A DNA stretch of 64,000 nt. It comes from DASVWZ01 sp963715675 (GTDB taxonomy: Bacteria > Acidobacteriota > Terriglobia > Terriglobales > Acidobacteriaceae). The stretch lies in assembly GCA_963715675.1 (NCBI GenBank), contig OY970265.1, positions 248,001 through 312,000 of the forward strand. Direction: 5' to 3'. The notes below the pieces were generated by a model that worked only from the letters and a program-made list of their open reading frames with translations, was not told where the DNA came from and searched no databases. A program made the position numbers and the translations under genes. Numbering within the stretch: the first letter of the stretch is position 1; each line of letters opens with the position of its first letter. This document shows positions 1 to 7,832 of this stretch, piece by piece.

Positions 1-255
1 AACCGCTCCGGCAGCTTGGGCCAGGGCTGCCCCGACCTCTTCCGAAGTGAAGCGAACCTCTACCGGCGGCTGGCCAGCCTGTTTCGGCTGGTTGAATTCC
101 TGCAGCTTGCTTTCGAGCGACTCGGTATGGGCTGCGATCGCGGCTGGTGTTTGCGGGGGTGCGACCGGCTGAGGCTTCTTCAAGACGAGCCAGAGGGCAA
201 GCAGGGAACTGCCCAGCGTTGCGATGCTGATGATGCGGTCGAGCTTCATTTTCAT
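1..255 (-). CDS. Hypothetical protein with N-terminal membrane anchor (partial)
   Basis: The gene runs off the left edge; only the first 85 codons are seen. Reading on the minus strand it starts MKMKLDRIISIATLGSS, followed by a hydrophobic stretch to about residue 23 and then a Pro/Ala/Gln-rich linker and a charged segment (SLESKLQEF). This looks like a single-pass membrane protein or uncleaved signal anchor with a periplasmic part. A GGAGG lies about 11 bases before the ATG; a second ATG two codons later is also possible. No family is recognised from this fragment. Confidence 0.6.
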   Translation of the reverse strand, partial: MKMKLDRIISIATLGSSLLALWLVLKKPQPVAPPQTPAAIAAHTESLESKLQEFNQPKQAGQPPVEVRFTSEEVGAALAQAAGAV

Positions 256-430
256 GGTCGGCGAGCCTCCGGACGGTTCATTCCTATGGTAGCCGCGTGG
301 CGGCCGGGTCTCAGGTGACGGAAGGCACTGACCGGCAGGGTACCCGGAGTCAGCGCTGGGGGGAACCCCTGATTAAGTGTGCTTCTCAGCGCCTCACAGG
401 GCCTGCGCATCCATGGGCGGTCCGAAACAG

Positions 431-456
431 AAAAGCCCCTTCCGAAGAAGGGGCTT
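431..456 (-). terminator. Rho-independent terminator of the tonB-exbBD-TPR operon
   Basis: Perfect 10-bp stem AAGCCCCTTC / GAAGGGGCTT (433-442 with 447-456) and a CGAA tetraloop. On the minus strand the stem is followed by TTTTCTGTTTC. It lies 17 bases past the stop of the TPR lipoprotein gene, the last gene of the operon. Confidence 0.88.
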
Positions 457-472
457 GGCGGAGAAAAATCAG

Positions 473-1315
473 TTACTTGTTGGCAGGCTGGTCGAGCGTG
501 ATCCCTTGTGCTCCAGGTTGCTTCTCAGCCTTGGCTTTCTTGGTGGCCATGGTCTTGTCGACCCAGTCGTCGGCGGTCTTGAGGTCGGCAGCGCGAGCGG
601 CCGGATCATCACATTCAATGTCCGCTTTCTCACGGAACATAAGGTTCATGTAGGCCATGGCGTCGTCGTAGTCGGGACGCAGCTCAAGCGCCTTGTTCAG
701 GACATCGATTCCATCCTGAATATCTGGCGTATTCTTGTCCTTGAGTTCTGCGCAGACTTTCTTCTGCTCTTTGTCTTTCGGGTTGAGGGATTCTTCCGGC
801 TTCAGACCGAGCTTGGCGCGGGCCTCCATGCGCGGCTGGTAGGTCTGGGTCCAGTCGATCACGCCTACGGAATAGTAGGGCTCGGGATCGTTAGGATCCA
901 CTTCCGAGGCTTTACGGTAATAAGCCTTGGCGTCGTCAAACCGCTTCATGTTCAGGTAGATGTATGCGATCCCTTTATCGCTGTTGATGGAGGGTTCCTT
1001 GCCGGGATGCGTGTCCAGAACCTTCTTGTACTGTTCGACGGCCTGCTCGCCAACCTGGAGGTTGTCAGGATCGGACACCCCCGGAATGTACTGCTGGGCA
1101 TAGGCGGTGGCCAGATACAGACGGGCCACGACCAAGGCCGGATCCAGCGATACGGCTTGCTGGAAATGGCCGATCGCCTCTTCGTATTTCGCGTTCTTGT
1201 AAGAAGCAACGCCCTTGTTGAGCTGATCCCGTGCTCTCAGCTTGTCGCATCCGGAGCCGGCAAACAGCGCCAGGCCAACCGCCATGATTGCCAAAACTCG
1301 CACGCTATTTTTCAT
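473..1315 (-). CDS. TPR lipoprotein
   Basis: About 280 residues. The chosen ATG gives MKNSVRVLAIMAVGLALFAG followed by SGC, a lipoprotein signal with the lipobox Cys near residue 23; the longer frame upstream has no signal peptide. A GGAGGAG lies about 12 bases before this ATG. The mature part carries TPR-like helices (RDQLNKGVASYKNAKYEEAI, then DDAKAYYRKASEVDPNDPEP), ending in a Lys/Ala/Gln-rich tail. It is the last gene of the tonB-exbB-exbD-exbD cluster and is followed by a terminator. The likely role is a scaffold in the cell envelope tied to the Ton motor; the exact partner is not known from sequence. Confidence 0.88.
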   Translation of the reverse strand: MKNSVRVLAIMAVGLALFAGSGCDKLRARDQLNKGVASYKNAKYEEAIGHFQQAVSLDPALVVARLYLATAYAQQYIPGVSDPDNLQVGEQAVEQYKKVLDTHPGKEPSINSDKGIAYIYLNMKRFDDAKAYYRKASEVDPNDPEPYYSVGVIDWTQTYQPRMEARAKLGLKPEESLNPKDKEQKKVCAELKDKNTPDIQDGIDVLNKALELRPDYDDAMAYMNLMFREKADIECDDPAARAADLKTADDWVDKTMATKKAKAEKQPGAQGITLDQPANK

Positions 1316-1454
1316 TGCTCTATGAGTCTCCTCCCCGCAACTTTGCAAGTACCGTAACCGGTAAACCACGCGCAGGGTAACCAACGGAGCGCTTTTCGAT
1401 GCCGCTCCCCAACCGATATTCTCGCCGTGCTGCGATGAAACTTCTCTCTACGGC

Positions 1455-1895
1455 TTAACCGCCGGCTTCGATCTTGGCGGTAATCAGGCCGACCTTATCG
1501 ACGCCGGAAGCGTGGGCGATGTCAATGACATTGGCAACGTCCGCGAAGGGCACGTTGTCATCGCCTTTCACGAACATCACTTTCTCGGCGCGGGTTTTGA
1601 AGATGTCGGTCAAACGTCCCTGCAGGCCGTCCCACGTGGTATCTTCCTGGTTGACCTTCAATCCCGGGGCCTGACCCGGCCCACGATCAATCAACTGCAC
1701 CACGATGGTACGATCCGGGGTGACGTTCTTTGGCGCATTGGGCGGCGGAGGCTGCGGTACCAGCGCTTCCAGGCCTTTCGGCGTCAGCGGTGTGATGACC
1801 ATAAAGATGATCAACAACACCAGAAGGACGTCAATCATCGGCGTCATATTAATGTTTGCAATTTGGGACCCACCCGAGCCCACTACCATGGACAT
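1455..1895 (-). CDS. exbD: ExbD/TolR biopolymer transport protein (copy 2)
   Basis: 146 residues. It has the ExbD layout: a short cytoplasmic N-terminus, one membrane helix (NMTPMIDVLLVLLIIFMVITP) with the conserved Asp of the proton path (D in PMIDVLLVLLI), and a periplasmic domain. It begins 15 bases after the stop of the first exbD, so the two are co-transcribed. ExbD with ExbB forms the inner-membrane motor that energises TonB. Two dissimilar exbD genes in series are common in TPR-linked Ton clusters of Acidobacteriota (recalled family knowledge). Confidence 0.93.
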   Translation of the reverse strand: MSMVVGSGGSQIANINMTPMIDVLLVLLIIFMVITPLTPKGLEALVPQPPPPNAPKNVTPDRTIVVQLIDRGPGQAPGLKVNQEDTTWDGLQGRLTDIFKTRAEKVMFVKGDDNVPFADVANVIDIAHASGVDKVGLITAKIEAGG

Positions 1896-1910
1896 AAGAA
1901 ATCTCCTCTA

Positions 1911-2366
1911 CTACTGTCCGCCAGCATGCGGAGGCGGTGCGTTTGTAGACTTCCTCTGATCGGTCAACAGGCCCAACTGATCGACTCCGGCGGCGCGGAC
2001 GTTATCTACCACAGCCACCACGGAACCGAATTTTGCCCGGGCATCGGCGCGGACGAAAACCCGCTTGTCGGTGCGGTTGGCCAGGCGGTCCTTGACCTTG
2101 CCGGTCAGTTGGTCGACGGGAGTCTTCTCATTGCCAAAGAACACGTCGCCACCGCGCATGACCGCCACGATGAGCGCATCTTCCTTGTCCGCATCCGGCA
2201 TGGACTCCGGATTGTTCACTTTCGCCAAATCCACACTGACGCCCTTCTGCAACATGGGCGTGATTACCATGAAGATGATCAGCAACACCAGCATCACGTC
2301 CACCATAGGGGTGACGTTGATGTCTGAGTTGACCTTGGAACCTTCGTTTCTCTTGACAATTCCCAT
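1911..2366 (-). CDS. exbD: ExbD/TolR biopolymer transport protein (copy 1)
   Basis: 151 residues. The membrane helix is VTPMVDVMLVLLIIFMVITP, with the conserved Asp of the ExbD/TolR family, then a periplasmic domain containing GGDVFFGNEKTPVD and RVFVRADARAKFGSVV. The C-terminus is short and Pro/His/Gly-rich. It follows exbB by about 155 bases and precedes the second exbD by 15. It is part of the proton-driven TonB-ExbB-ExbD motor in the inner membrane. The two ExbD copies differ mainly in the periplasmic half, which suggests heteromeric stators or different partners. Confidence 0.93.
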   Translation of the reverse strand: MGIVKRNEGSKVNSDINVTPMVDVMLVLLIIFMVITPMLQKGVSVDLAKVNNPESMPDADKEDALIVAVMRGGDVFFGNEKTPVDQLTGKVKDRLANRTDKRVFVRADARAKFGSVVAVVDNVRAAGVDQLGLLTDQRKSTNAPPPHAGGQ

Positions 2367-2521
2367 AAAGCTGTTCTCCTGCGCCGGATGTTATGCTCCG
2401 TTCCGTTCACGGATCCGCCTGCGCCCCCGGGTTTTTCAGGCGCGGCGCCGGAGATCTCTCCGGCGCCGGCCAGCAACTCAAGACCGAAAGCCAATCCTCA
2501 TCCGCGGTCCAGAAAGAAACC

Positions 2522-3199
2522 CTAGGACCGGCGCATTCCCCGCCGCTTGAGGAAGTAATCGATCAGTTCGCTGGAGGAGTTGTCCATCTCCACGTCGAAC
2601 GCTTCCACGCGGCCCGTCAGATAGTTGAACATCATGACCGCCGGGATGGCCACCAGCAGACCAAATGCTGTGGTCACCAGGGCCTCGGCGATACCGCCGG
2701 CGACCGCGCCCAGACCGGTGGCCTTCTGCTCGGAAATGCCGCGGAAGGCGTTCAGAATACCGACCACGGTTCCGAACAGTCCCACGAAGGGGGCGGTGGA
2801 TCCGATGGTAGCCAGACCGCCCAAGCCGCGCTTCAACTCGGCGTGGACAATGGCTTCGGTGCGTTCCAGGGCGCGCTTGGAGGCTTCGATGGTTTCGCCG
2901 GGGATGTCGGCGCTATCCTGATGGGCGCGGAACTCCATCAAGCCCGCGGTCACGACTTTGGCCAGATGGCTTTTCTTGTTGCGCTCCGCCACCTTGATGG
3001 CTTCGTCAATTTTGCCGTCCCGCAGGGCGCCGGCCACCGCGGGTGCGAAGGCACGGGATTGCTTGCGGGCTGCGCTGAACGCCATGTAGCGATCAATCAT
3101 GACGCCGATGGACCATCCAGACATAATAAACAGGATGAGGACAACGATCTTCGCCAGAACGCCCATCTTTTTCCAGAGCGAGATCGGGTCCCAAGTCAT
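2522..3199 (-). CDS. exbB: ExbB/TolQ/MotA-type proton channel protein
   Basis: 225 residues from the ATG at 3199, which has AAGAGGA five bases upstream; the longer frame starting at 3277 lacks such a site. Three membrane helices are visible: residues about 13-33, then about 130-155 in the conserved GLATIGSTAPFVGLFGTVVG segment, and about 170-195 (EALVTTAFGLLVAIPAVMMF). This is the MotA/TolQ/ExbB domain. With the ExbD proteins encoded just downstream it forms the ion-conducting stator that powers TonB. Confidence 0.94.
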   Translation of the reverse strand: MTWDPISLWKKMGVLAKIVVLILFIMSGWSIGVMIDRYMAFSAARKQSRAFAPAVAGALRDGKIDEAIKVAERNKKSHLAKVVTAGLMEFRAHQDSADIPGETIEASKRALERTEAIVHAELKRGLGGLATIGSTAPFVGLFGTVVGILNAFRGISEQKATGLGAVAGGIAEALVTTAFGLLVAIPAVMMFNYLTGRVEAFDVEMDNSSSELIDYFLKRRGMRRS

Positions 3200-3526
3200 G
3201 GTTTCCTCTTGGAGCAACCAAGTGGCTACCATATGAAGGTTGCAGAATGCTAGGGTTGCTACGTTGGCTACGAGCATGAGTTGCTTTTTCCTCCTCGGAA
3301 CTTGTCAAATTGCGTTTTTCGCTTCGCCTTTACCTACAAACTCCTCCACCGTCCTGGTGGCCGGGTTCCAGCCCAGGATCATGGCTGTGACTGTACTGGA
3401 GCGCGAGTTGAGGAACCTTCCACTCCGTGGAGAACACCCTCCACGGTGCTGCTTCGGTAGGATTGGGGAAGGTACCCGCTTCTCAAACTCCTTAAAGTAC
3501 TGACACCGCAACGGCAGGCGCAGTTT
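3200..3526. other. Intergenic tonB-exbB gap with a small hairpin
   Basis: 327 bases without a supported gene. It contains an 8-bp inverted repeat CCGTGGAG / CTCCACGG (3425-3432 with 3439-3446) with a 6-base loop and no T-run. On the minus strand this lies between tonB and exbB, so it may be a processing or attenuation hairpin inside the operon, or a partial terminator. No clear promoter for exbB was found. Confidence 0.4.
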
Positions 3527-4270
3527 CTAGCCGCCAGCCAGACTGAATATCACCGTAATCTGAGTTTCCACCGGCACCGGCTCGCCGTTCAAAATGTACG
3601 GCTTATAACGCCATTGCTTCACCGCTTCGATAGCCGCGGGGGCGAGCATGGGGTGTCCACTGAGAAGGCGCAAATTCTCGATGGTGCCATCCGTACTGAT
3701 TTCCGCCTGCAGCATCACAGTTCCTTGGATGCGGGCTGCACGGGCCAGGGGTGGATAGGCGGGCTGCACTTTTCGGATCAGCAAGCCCTGGGTTACGCCT
3801 TGCGATACTCGTACACGCTGGGGAACGGCAACTTTGGGGACCGCGACCGGGGTCGAACTGATGATGCCGCCGATCACCCCGCCCATCTGTCCGCCAGGCA
3901 CGCCGCCCGGTACACCACCCACTACGCCGCCGGAAGCCATCATGGGCGGCGGGGCCTCTTCTTCCTTAATCATCTGAACTTTCTCTGGAATCTTGGTGGG
4001 GGTCCGAAGCTGGCCGTTGATCAGGTCGGTCTGAACTTGCTTCACCACGTGAACCGGAGTCGCCGCCGGCGGAGGGGGCGGGGGTGGCGGTGGAGGAGGC
4101 GCTACCAGAAAAGTCATCAGCTGTGTCTTCGGCAGAGCCTCGGTAAACAGCAGTGGAATGAGCACCATCACGCCCAACAGGCCAATCTGAATGATCATCG
4201 AGATGGTTGTGAACATGCCGCGATTGGTTTTCAGCCGGTTCCCCGACTCCAATAGGCTGTCTTCAAACAT
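3527..4270 (-). CDS. tonB: TonB family energy transducer
   Basis: 247 residues. An N-terminal membrane helix spans about 20-45, followed by a poly-proline run of about 13 residues (from residue 58), a Gly-rich stretch (GGVVGGVPGGVPGGQMGG) and a C-terminal TonB domain with PAYPPLARAARIQGTVMLQ and AIEAVKQWRYKPYILNGEPV. It links the ExbBD motor in the inner membrane to outer-membrane receptors. An AGGAG lies 7 bases before the ATG, and a promoter and palindrome lie upstream. No TonB-dependent receptor is in the window, so the substrate cannot be stated. Confidence 0.94.
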   Translation of the reverse strand: MFEDSLLESGNRLKTNRGMFTTISMIIQIGLLGVMVLIPLLFTEALPKTQLMTFLVAPPPPPPPPPPPAATPVHVVKQVQTDLINGQLRTPTKIPEKVQMIKEEEAPPPMMASGGVVGGVPGGVPGGQMGGVIGGIISSTPVAVPKVAVPQRVRVSQGVTQGLLIRKVQPAYPPLARAARIQGTVMLQAEISTDGTIENLRLLSGHPMLAPAAIEAVKQWRYKPYILNGEPVPVETQITVIFSLAGG

Positions 4271-4290
4271 AAGGTTTCTCCTACACTTGC

Positions 4291-4304
4291 CTAACCATGG
4301 TTAG
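4291..4304. promoter_or_regulatory. Perfect 14-bp palindrome in the tonB leader
   Basis: CTAACCATGGTTAG is fully self-complementary and lies about 20 bases before the tonB start codon, between the predicted transcription start and the ribosome-binding site. Such a site could be an operator for a dimeric regulator; which regulator is unknown. Confidence 0.4.
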
Positions 4305-4370
4305 ACACCGCGTGCCCTCTGTTTGCTCCCAACAACTCGCACCTGCAACCGGCTTTTGCGGAGCCGGGAA

Positions 4371-4399
4371 ATACTAACTCAAATCTCGCCGAATCACAA
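4371..4399 (-). promoter_or_regulatory. Predicted sigma70-type promoter of the tonB operon
   Basis: On the minus strand a -35 like TTGTGA (4394-4399) and a -10 TAGTAT (4371-4376) are separated by 17 bases. The predicted start near 4364 gives a leader of about 95 bases for tonB, containing the CTAACCATGGTTAG palindrome. Confidence 0.45.
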
Positions 4400-4433
4400 A
4401 TTTAAACCTTACCGGCCCCGGCAAGCCGCCCCG

Positions 4434-5642
4434 CTAGACCTTCGCCTTGGCCTTTTCCCGGCGGGCCAGTTCCTTCACACCCGGCATGGCGACCGGCGGG
4501 CGCCCGCGATCGGCGCGCCAATCCTGGTAGGCCACCAGAATGGGGGCTGCAATCGCGATCGACGAATACGTACCAATGAGGATGCCGATGACCAGGGCGA
4601 AGGAGAACCCACGCAGCACTTCGCCACCGAACAAATACAGGGCCAGCACGGTCAGGAAGGTCAAACCGGCGGTCAGGATGGTCCGGCTCAAGGTCTGATT
4701 AATGGCGCGGTTCACAATATCGGCAAGCTTCTCCCGCCGCATCAGCTTGAGGTTTTCGCGGATCCGGTCGAACACCACGATAGTATCGTTGTTGGAGTAG
4801 CCGATCAGGGTCAGGATCGCCGCGATCACGGTCAGGGAGATTTCCTTGTTCATCAGGGAAAATGCGCCGACGGTGATCAGGGTATCGTGAAATACGGTGA
4901 TGACCGCGGCCACGCCGTAAATCCATTCGAAACGGAACGCCAGATACACCAGCATGCCGGCCAGGCTGTACGCCGTCGCCAGCAATGCTTGTTTGCGCAA
5001 TTGCTCGCCCACCTGGGCTCCGACGATTTCCACGTTGCGCACCCCGAAATCGGAGAGGAAAAAACCGTCCCCAAGTGAAGCCACCACAGCTGGGTCGGCA
5101 ACCGCTTTCAGTTCCTCCAGGGAAGTCAGGACGCCGCTTCGTGTCTTGTCGCGATACGTGACGATGGCTTGCGCCTGGACCCCGTATTTCTGGTCTGCAT
5201 CCGTCCCGGCACGCAGCGGGTCTTTTTGTTCGAGGTAGTTTTTCAAGGTCAGCAAGCCGGTGTTATTCAAGTCCATCTTTCCCGCCGGAGCATTGCTTTC
5301 CAGAGCGCCAATGATGGCCAGTTTGCTGCGGTCCAGAGCCTGTTCACTGGTCTCGCGCTCGGAAACGTCAATCAGGACCTCGTTGTTCGTCGCCACGCCG
5401 TAACGCTGAATTCGCGCGTTGTGCAACCCAGCGCGATCCATGGCGGCGTGGATGGCATTGTCATCCGGGGTGTGAGCGAACTTCACGTAGACGAGCGTTC
5501 CGCCGCGAAAATCGACGCCCAGCGGAAGGCCGTGCCAGAACAACATCGAAAGCACGCCCGCCACGCTGAAGATCAGCGAGAACGACAGGAAGTACCACTT
5601 CTTGCCGAGAAAATCGATCTTAGGATCGTGAAAGAATTCCAC
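4434..5642 (-). CDS. secF: Protein translocase subunit SecF
   Basis: 402 residues. It shows the SecF pattern: first helix (KKWYFLSFSLIFSVAGVLSML), the GVDFRGGTLVYVKF motif near residue 42, a periplasmic P1 region longer than in E. coli SecF, and five C-terminal helices including IGYSNNDTIVVFDRIRENL and RTILTAGLTFLTVLALYLFGG. SecDF uses the proton gradient to help pull secreted proteins out of SecYEG. It starts 15 bases after the secD stop. The longer periplasmic part (about residues 100-200, with LKNYLEQKDPLRAG) is typical of separate acidobacterial SecF proteins as far as I recall. Confidence 0.96.
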   Translation of the reverse strand: MEFFHDPKIDFLGKKWYFLSFSLIFSVAGVLSMLFWHGLPLGVDFRGGTLVYVKFAHTPDDNAIHAAMDRAGLHNARIQRYGVATNNEVLIDVSERETSEQALDRSKLAIIGALESNAPAGKMDLNNTGLLTLKNYLEQKDPLRAGTDADQKYGVQAQAIVTYRDKTRSGVLTSLEELKAVADPAVVASLGDGFFLSDFGVRNVEIVGAQVGEQLRKQALLATAYSLAGMLVYLAFRFEWIYGVAAVITVFHDTLITVGAFSLMNKEISLTVIAAILTLIGYSNNDTIVVFDRIRENLKLMRREKLADIVNRAINQTLSRTILTAGLTFLTVLALYLFGGEVLRGFSFALVIGILIGTYSSIAIAAPILVAYQDWRADRGRPPVAMPGVKELARREKAKAKV

Positions 5643-5657
5643 CTGCCAAAACCTTTC

Positions 5658-7313
5658 CTAGTCACCAGCTGAACTGGCAGCTATTGGCGCTTGCCCAATA
5701 CTTAATTGCTCGCCGCGCTGTTTGCGGCTCAGAATCCAGTCGAAGATTACCCGCGACACGAAGACCGCGGTAAACAGATTGGCGAACAAACCGAAGCTCA
5801 GGGTCACGGCGAATCCGCGCACCGGACCGGTGCCGAAGATGAACAGGATGACCGCGGAAACGATGGTGGTCACGTGCGTGTCCACGATGGTGATCCAGGC
5901 GTGACTGAAGCCCTGCTCCACCGCCGAGGGCGGCGTCTTGCCGTTTCGCAATTCCTCACGAATGCGCTCAAAAATCAGGACGTTCGAGTCCACGCCCATG
6001 CCGACCGTCAGAATCACTCCGGCGATGCCCGGCAGGGTAAGGGTTGCTCCGCTGAAGCCCAGGAATCCCAGCAGGATGATCAGGTTGAAAATGAGCGCGA
6101 TGTCGGCATTGACCCCGGCCGCGTGATAGTAGACCAGCATGAAAATCAGCACCGCCAGCATGCCGATGACGGCTGCCGTCACCCCGGCACGGATGGAGTC
6201 ACTCCCCAGCGAAGGCCCGACGGTCCGTTCTTCCAGATACTTGATTCCTGCCGGCAGCGCGCCCGAACGCAGGATCATCGCCAGGTCTTTCGCTTCCTGA
6301 TCGGTGAAGCGCCCGTTGATGACGCCGTTATCGTGAATCTGGTCCTTGATCACCGCTACTTCCTGCACCTTGCCGTCCAGCACGACCGCCAGATTGTCAC
6401 CGACATGAGAGCCGGTAAAGGCGCCGAAACGACGGCCCCCGTCGCCGGTCAGGTGGAAAGTCACGGAAGGCGCGCCATTTTCGTCCCGCGAAGGGTCGGC
6501 GTCGCGAAGGTCGCGGCCGGTTACGGCCGAGACTCTGGAAATGAGGTACCAGACCTGCCCGCCCTCATTCGCGGCTCCTCCTGCGACGCTGTGTCCCGGC
6601 ATCAAGACCGTATCCGGTGGCAAGACCCCGCCGTGCTGTTGCAGAGCATCCTGCTCGCTGGAATACGGACCGCCCATCGATTGCCGGATTTCCAGCATGG
6701 CGGTGGATTGCATGATTTCCTTGACCCGGGCCGGGTCATCCACCCCGGGGAGTTGCACCAGAATCTGATACTGTCCCAGACCGTGCTCCTCGATGATGGG
6801 CTCGCTCACGCCCAGCTGGTCGATGCGGTTGCGGATGGTTTCAATGGCTTGCGTGACCGCGCGCTTCTTGAGTTCCGCGAGAGCTTGCGGCTTCATCGAG
6901 ATCGTCCAGCTGTTCTCAGCCCCGGAAGCCAGATCGTATTCCGGGAGACGGTCGCTTACCAGCGAACGCAGATCGGAGGTCGACTCCGGCGGCACGCCCT
7001 TGAGCACGACTTGTTCCGGATGATTGGCGACGTCGGGCTTGCCGATATCGGCGTAGCTGATCTTGCGGGCGCGCATGTCGGCTTTCATCCGCTCCATGGC
7101 GTTATCGGAATCCACATTGACGGCATCATTGACCTGCACCTGCAGAATCAGGTGCGTGCCCCCCTTGAGATCCAGCCCCAGGTGAATGCGATTCTGCAGA
7201 GAGTCCAGCAGTCCAGCGCCGGTAAAACTCTGAGGAACCCCGAAAATTCCAAACACAAACACCACCAGGGTTCCGACGATGACGATAACTTTCCAGCCCA
7301 GATTCTTGTTCAT
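5658..7313 (-). CDS. secD: Protein translocase subunit SecD
   Basis: 551 residues. Motifs: an N-terminal helix, LGLDLKGGTHLILQV (D1 region), a periplasmic SecDF-P1 domain (RNRIDQLGVSEPIIEEHGL, then QILVQLPGVDDPARVKEI), and five C-terminal helices with TLPGIAGVILTVGMGVDSNVLIFERIREE. It works with SecF and YajC at the SecYEG channel in the inner membrane. Gene order on the minus strand is tgt-yajC-secD-secF, the same conserved order as in many bacteria. Confidence 0.97.
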   Translation of the reverse strand: MNKNLGWKVIVIVGTLVVFVFGIFGVPQSFTGAGLLDSLQNRIHLGLDLKGGTHLILQVQVNDAVNVDSDNAMERMKADMRARKISYADIGKPDVANHPEQVVLKGVPPESTSDLRSLVSDRLPEYDLASGAENSWTISMKPQALAELKKRAVTQAIETIRNRIDQLGVSEPIIEEHGLGQYQILVQLPGVDDPARVKEIMQSTAMLEIRQSMGGPYSSEQDALQQHGGVLPPDTVLMPGHSVAGGAANEGGQVWYLISRVSAVTGRDLRDADPSRDENGAPSVTFHLTGDGGRRFGAFTGSHVGDNLAVVLDGKVQEVAVIKDQIHDNGVINGRFTDQEAKDLAMILRSGALPAGIKYLEERTVGPSLGSDSIRAGVTAAVIGMLAVLIFMLVYYHAAGVNADIALIFNLIILLGFLGFSGATLTLPGIAGVILTVGMGVDSNVLIFERIREELRNGKTPPSAVEQGFSHAWITIVDTHVTTIVSAVILFIFGTGPVRGFAVTLSFGLFANLFTAVFVSRVIFDWILSRKQRGEQLSIGQAPIAASSAGD

Positions 7314-7350
7314 ACGGATTTCTTAATTATGCAATTCAACACATCCAAGT

Positions 7351-7686
7351 TCACTTGGCCGTTTTCCCGGCCTCTTCGTCACCGGTGGTCACGGTGGCAA
7401 TCGATCCCCGGCTCACTTCCACCCGGAGATTGTCAGGAGGGACTCGCAGATGGAGATAATCGTCTCGCAACGCCACGATGGTGCCCCGCAGGCCTCCGGT
7501 GGTCACTACTTTGTCTCCCGTCTTAAGGTCGCTCAGCATCTGCTGCCATTTTTTCTGCTTGCGCTGCTGCGGAAGGATCAGCAGGAAATAAAAAATGGCG
7601 AAAATAAAGATCAGCGGGGCAAACCCCAGGAATCCCCCCAAGGAACCACCCCCCAATTGTGCAGCCAAAAAATGCGCAGTATTCAT
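7351..7686 (-). CDS. yajC: Preprotein translocase subunit YajC
   Basis: 111 residues from the ATG at 7686; a longer frame needs a TTG start and adds residues not seen in YajC. One membrane helix (FAPLIFIFAIFYFLLILPQQRKQKKW) is followed by the YajC signature LKTGDKVVTTGGLRGTIVAL. It is the small single-pass partner of SecDF and sits 37 bases upstream of secD in the same operon. Confidence 0.95.
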   Translation of the reverse strand: MNTAHFLAAQLGGGSLGGFLGFAPLIFIFAIFYFLLILPQQRKQKKWQQMLSDLKTGDKVVTTGGLRGTIVALRDDYLHLRVPPDNLRVEVSRGSIATVTTGDEEAGKTAK

Positions 7687-7832
7687 GCAGCTGGATACTT
7701 CCTGTGTCGCAAAGATAAACGCCAAACCGTGCGCCCCGGGCGTACCGGCCCTTCACCACCATTTACTGCTGGAGTTCTCGCGTGCCTGGGCGGAGATTCC
7801 TTCAGCTTCGGACCAGAACCGGGGAAGCCGAG

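Noticed and set aside
3425..3446. Terminator between tonB and exbB
   Set aside because: The 8-bp stem has no T-run on either strand and the genes belong to one conserved cluster; kept only as a hairpin of unknown role.
5706..7526. 606-codon open frame on the plus strand
   Set aside because: It is antisense to secD, which shows all expected motifs. Its translation is His/Arg/Gln-rich and without domains, as is usual for the shadow of a GC-rich gene.
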